Shown piece after piece: positions 39,161-41,038 of a stretch of 41,038 nucleotides of DNA. The stretch's first letter is position 1; each line of letters starts with the position of its first letter. A program made the translations under genes and the position numbers. The notes below the pieces were generated by a model. The model had not been told where the DNA came from, did not search any database, and saw nothing but the letters and a program-made list of their open reading frames with translations. The stretch comes from Candidatus Desulfarcum epimagneticum (GTDB taxonomy: Bacteria > Desulfobacterota > Desulfobacteria > Desulfobacterales > CR-1), in NCBI GenBank assembly GCA_900659855.1, contig CAACVI010000013.1, positions 1-41,038 on the forward strand, written 5' to 3'.

Positions 39161-40083
39161 CCCCCCCGCCTCTTTTCGACGTGATCATCATCGGGGGCGG
39201 CCCGGCCGGTCTCAGCGCGGCCATTTACACGGCCCGGAAGGTTTTGAAAACCCTTCTGGTCAGCCATGACATCGGCGGCCAGGTCACCTACACCTACGAT
39301 CTGGACAACTACCTGGGTTTCAGCCAGGTGGAGACGGCGGACCTCATCTCCAAGTTCGACGACCACGTGGATCGGTTCGGGGTGGCCAAGATCACCGGGG
39401 AAAAAGTGAGGCGGGCGGATGTGGCCGGGGAAGTCAAAACTATTTTTTTGAGCGACGGGTCGTCCCACTCGTCCAAAACGCTCATCATCGCCAGCGGGAA
39501 AAGACCCCGGCCCCTGAATGTGCCCGGGGAAAAGGAGCTGACGGGAAGGGGCGTGGCCTACTGCTCCACCTGCGACGCCCCCCTTTTCGCGGGCGCCGAC
39601 GTGGCCGTGGTGGGCGGCGGCAACTCGGCCCTTGAGGCCGCGCTGGACCTGGACAAGGTGGCTGAAAAGATACACATGGTGTCTTTGACCCCCCTCACCG
39701 GGGACCCCATCCTCATCGAAAAGGTCCGGGCCTCTTCAAAAATTGACATCCTCATTGAGCACGACACAAAGGCCATATCCGGGGACGGCGAGGTGGACGG
39801 GATCGAGATCATATCCCTTAAGACGGGAAAAACCCGGAGACTCGACGTGGAAGGGGTGTTTATCGAAATCGGCCTTCTGCCCAACTCCGATCTTTTCTCA
39901 GACGCGGTCCCCACCAATTCCCTGGGGGAGATCGTGGTGGACAAGATGTGCAAAACCCGCGTCCCCGGGGTGTTCGCCTGCGGCGATGTGACCGATGTGC
40001 CCTACAAACAGGTGGTGGTGGCCGCCGGCGAGGGCGCCAAGGCGGCGCTGTCCGCCTATGATTACCTGATCAAAAGACGGTGA
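39157..40083 (+). CDS. AhpF-like/thioredoxin reductase-like NAD(P)H flavoprotein
   Basis: 308 aa from ATG 39157, overlapping the glutaredoxin stop by four bases; a longer reading from 39133 is rejected. FAD motif VIIIGGGPAGLSAA, redox-active C136-ST-C139 (AYCSTCDAPLF), pyridine-nucleotide motif VVGGGNSALEAA and C-terminal FACGDVTDVPYKQVVVAAGE. The segment after the nucleotide motif (HMVSLTPLTGDP) lacks the HRR signature for NADPH and resembles AhpF, suggesting NADH. The sequence aligns with the C-terminal two-thirds of AhpF; the N-terminal thioredoxin-fold domain is absent and its job can be done by the coupled Sec-glutaredoxin. Confidence 0.9.
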   Translation: MTPPPLFDVIIIGGGPAGLSAAIYTARKVLKTLLVSHDIGGQVTYTYDLDNYLGFSQVETADLISKFDDHVDRFGVAKITGEKVRRADVAGEVKTIFLSDGSSHSSKTLIIASGKRPRPLNVPGEKELTGRGVAYCSTCDAPLFAGADVAVVGGGNSALEAALDLDKVAEKIHMVSLTPLTGDPILIEKVRASSKIDILIEHDTKAISGDGEVDGIEIISLKTGKTRRLDVEGVFIEIGLLPNSDLFSDAVPTNSLGEIVVDKMCKTRVPGVFACGDVTDVPYKQVVVAAGEGAKAALSAYDYLIKRR

Positions 40084-40105
40084 GGCGCTTTCAAAGCCGG
40101 CCGGC

Positions 40106-40306
40106 TCATGGTTTTTCCCTTTTTTCTTTCCTTTTTCTTTCTTTTCTCATGAACCAGATCAGGCACGACGGCCTGAACTTGCAGTAAATTTCCGGATCCC
40201 GGCAGTCCGCCCGGTCCGCGTCCACTCGGATTCCGTGTTTCATGCAGACCAGGGCGTTTTGATCGTCGGCTTCCGGGGTGGCGGGTTTTATTTGAGATGG
40301 TTTCAT
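40106..40306 (-). CDS. small cysteine-containing hypothetical protein
   Basis: 66 aa. Four cysteines in CMKHGIRVDADRADC, then IYCKFRPSC, could form a small metal site; the C-terminus is a run of Lys, Arg and Glu. It starts 9 bp after the gene at 40316 on the same strand. No family recognised. Confidence 0.55.
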   Translation of the reverse strand: MKPSQIKPATPEADDQNALVCMKHGIRVDADRADCRDPEIYCKFRPSCLIWFMRKERKRKEKREKP

Positions 40307-40315
40307 CGTCTTTTT

Positions 40316-41038
40316 TTATTCCAAAAACCGTTTGTCCGCGCTCCAGGCGATCGAGTTTGCGACAAAAAAATCAATGGCGGTTTTGTAAAAACCTGAGGCG
40401 GAAAAGACAAAGAAAAGGGTTTTGTCAAGATTCTCCAGTTTTTTGACCTCCGAGGCTTTTGCGAAAAAAGCTCTGGCCTCTGTGAGGGAAAATTTTTTCT
40501 TCCTGTTTTTCACTTCCCCGATAAGAGAATACGCATCGCCGCCCGCCTGGGCGAACACATCCACCTGGATGTCTTTTTTATGGACCGGAGAAGCGCTGTA
40601 AGACCATAGGGTCGAATATTCAACAAATTCGAAATCGTCGGGCAGATTGCTCATCATGGACATGTAGAGATCGTTTTGTTTGTAAGCGCGGTGTTTCAGA
40701 TGATTCATGATGACATACTCGGAAAACTCCCCCTTGTATTTGTTGTATTCGCCCTGGAGTTTTTTATAAAGGGTTCTGTATTCGGCTTTGATTTTCTCGG
40801 GAGTAAAGCCGTCGATCTCCTCCTGGTAAACCCCTCGAAACACTTTGTCGAATATGTTGTCCTGGACCGCGTGATAACTGAAATAGCTGGTCCCCTGCTC
40901 GATGATATCGGCTTTCACAAAGGCTTTTAAACGTTTTTCCAGCTCCCGGTCCGTCATGGAAAGCTCAAGCGCGTTTCGTATTTCATCCCGGGTGACTTTT
41001 CTTTCTTTGTGTTTGCAGATGTACAATATAATTCTTTT
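40316..41038 (-). CDS. C-terminal part of an ATPase/nuclease-like protein, cut by window edge
   Basis: The frame stays open to the right edge (KRIILYICKH at the boundary), so only the last 240 residues are visible. RKVTRDEIRNALELSMTDRE to KADIIEQGTSYFSY looks like a winged helix. The C-terminal half has DIQVDVFAQ and SLIGEVKNRKKKFS, a D...E-x-K pattern typical of PD-(D/E)XK folds (DUF234-like tails of archaeal-type AAA ATPases). The ATPase domain, if present, lies beyond the window. Function is not assigned; such proteins are often linked to mobile or defence loci. Confidence 0.7.
   Translation of the reverse strand, partial: KRIILYICKHKERKVTRDEIRNALELSMTDRELEKRLKAFVKADIIEQGTSYFSYHAVQDNIFDKVFRGVYQEEIDGFTPEKIKAEYRTLYKKLQGEYNKYKGEFSEYVIMNHLKHRAYKQNDLYMSMMSNLPDDFEFVEYSTLWSYSASPVHKKDIQVDVFAQAGGDAYSLIGEVKNRKKKFSLTEARAFFAKASEVKKLENLDKTLFFVFSASGFYKTAIDFFVANSIAWSADKRFLE

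Noticed and set aside
1-41038. CRISPR arrays, tRNA or rRNA genes
   Set aside because: No regularly spaced repeats and no tRNA T-loop or rRNA signature sequences were seen on either strand.

Overview
The window looks like chromosomal DNA from a strictly anaerobic, GC-rich member of the Desulfobacterota (sulfate-reducer type). The evidence is an anaerobic aromatic ring-cleavage gene pair (6-oxocyclohexene-carbonyl-CoA hydrolase and its partner dehydrogenase), a radical benzoyl-CoA reductase/2-hydroxyacyl-CoA dehydratase set, a rubredoxin/desulfoferrodoxin/rubrerythrin/flavodiiron oxygen-defence cluster, and a selenocysteine codon. The species cannot be named from the sequence alone.

Layout. 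1-2330 is an AT-richer accessory patch. It holds an Abi_2 (AbiD/AbiF-type) HEPN gene cut by the left edge, with a structured, terminator-like leader; two copies of a 210-bp direct repeat, each carrying the 5' end of a decayed Y1/REP-associated transposase gene; a frameshifted HigA-like antitoxin; and a PD-(D/E)XK-like ORF. 2513-7933 (minus) is a probable operon cinA - amidohydrolase - methyltransferase - had - oah. 8017-10071 is an exported protein with four SH3-like repeats and a C-terminal beta-barrel. 10283-12425 is a promoter with purN and a stand-alone AICAR transformylase. 12608-17859 is acetoacetyl-CoA synthetase followed by two dehydratase/benzoyl-CoA-reductase subunits and one ATP-dependent activator. 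17899-24000 is mixed: a Tat-exported M15 peptidase, a RelE toxin remnant, a DEAD-box helicase, an outer-membrane protein, an orphan Phd antitoxin, a GNAT enzyme and an orphan MNT nucleotidyltransferase between two short repeats. 24003-26819 is feoB with a DtxR-FeoA fusion regulator. 26903-29920 is an M16C protease.

30012-40083 is an oxygen/redox island. A PAS-sigma54 activator lies divergent from rubrerythrin, desulfoferrodoxin, a rubredoxin-like protein, an iron-sulfur flavoprotein fused to an arsenate-reductase-like domain, two rubredoxins (one with a CX4C site) and a flavodiiron oxygen reductase, closed by a strong terminator. Then come a ferredoxin, a diiron ferritin-like protein paired with a cytochrome bd-like subunit fused to cytochrome c, and a glutaredoxin whose first active-site residue is an in-frame TGA. 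That glutaredoxin gene overlaps an AhpF-like flavoprotein reductase by four bases, giving a likely selenocysteine version of a Cp9/Cp34-type peroxidase-reductase pair. The right edge cuts the C-terminal part of an ATPase/nuclease-like gene.

The genes of the redox island plausibly work together: NAD(P)H electrons flow through flavoproteins to rubredoxins and the Sec-glutaredoxin, and from there to oxygen, superoxide and peroxides, protecting oxygen-labile enzymes such as the radical dehydratase/reductase set. A palindromic, AT-rich intergenic repeat recurs at least four times, and decayed toxin-antitoxin pieces are scattered through the window.
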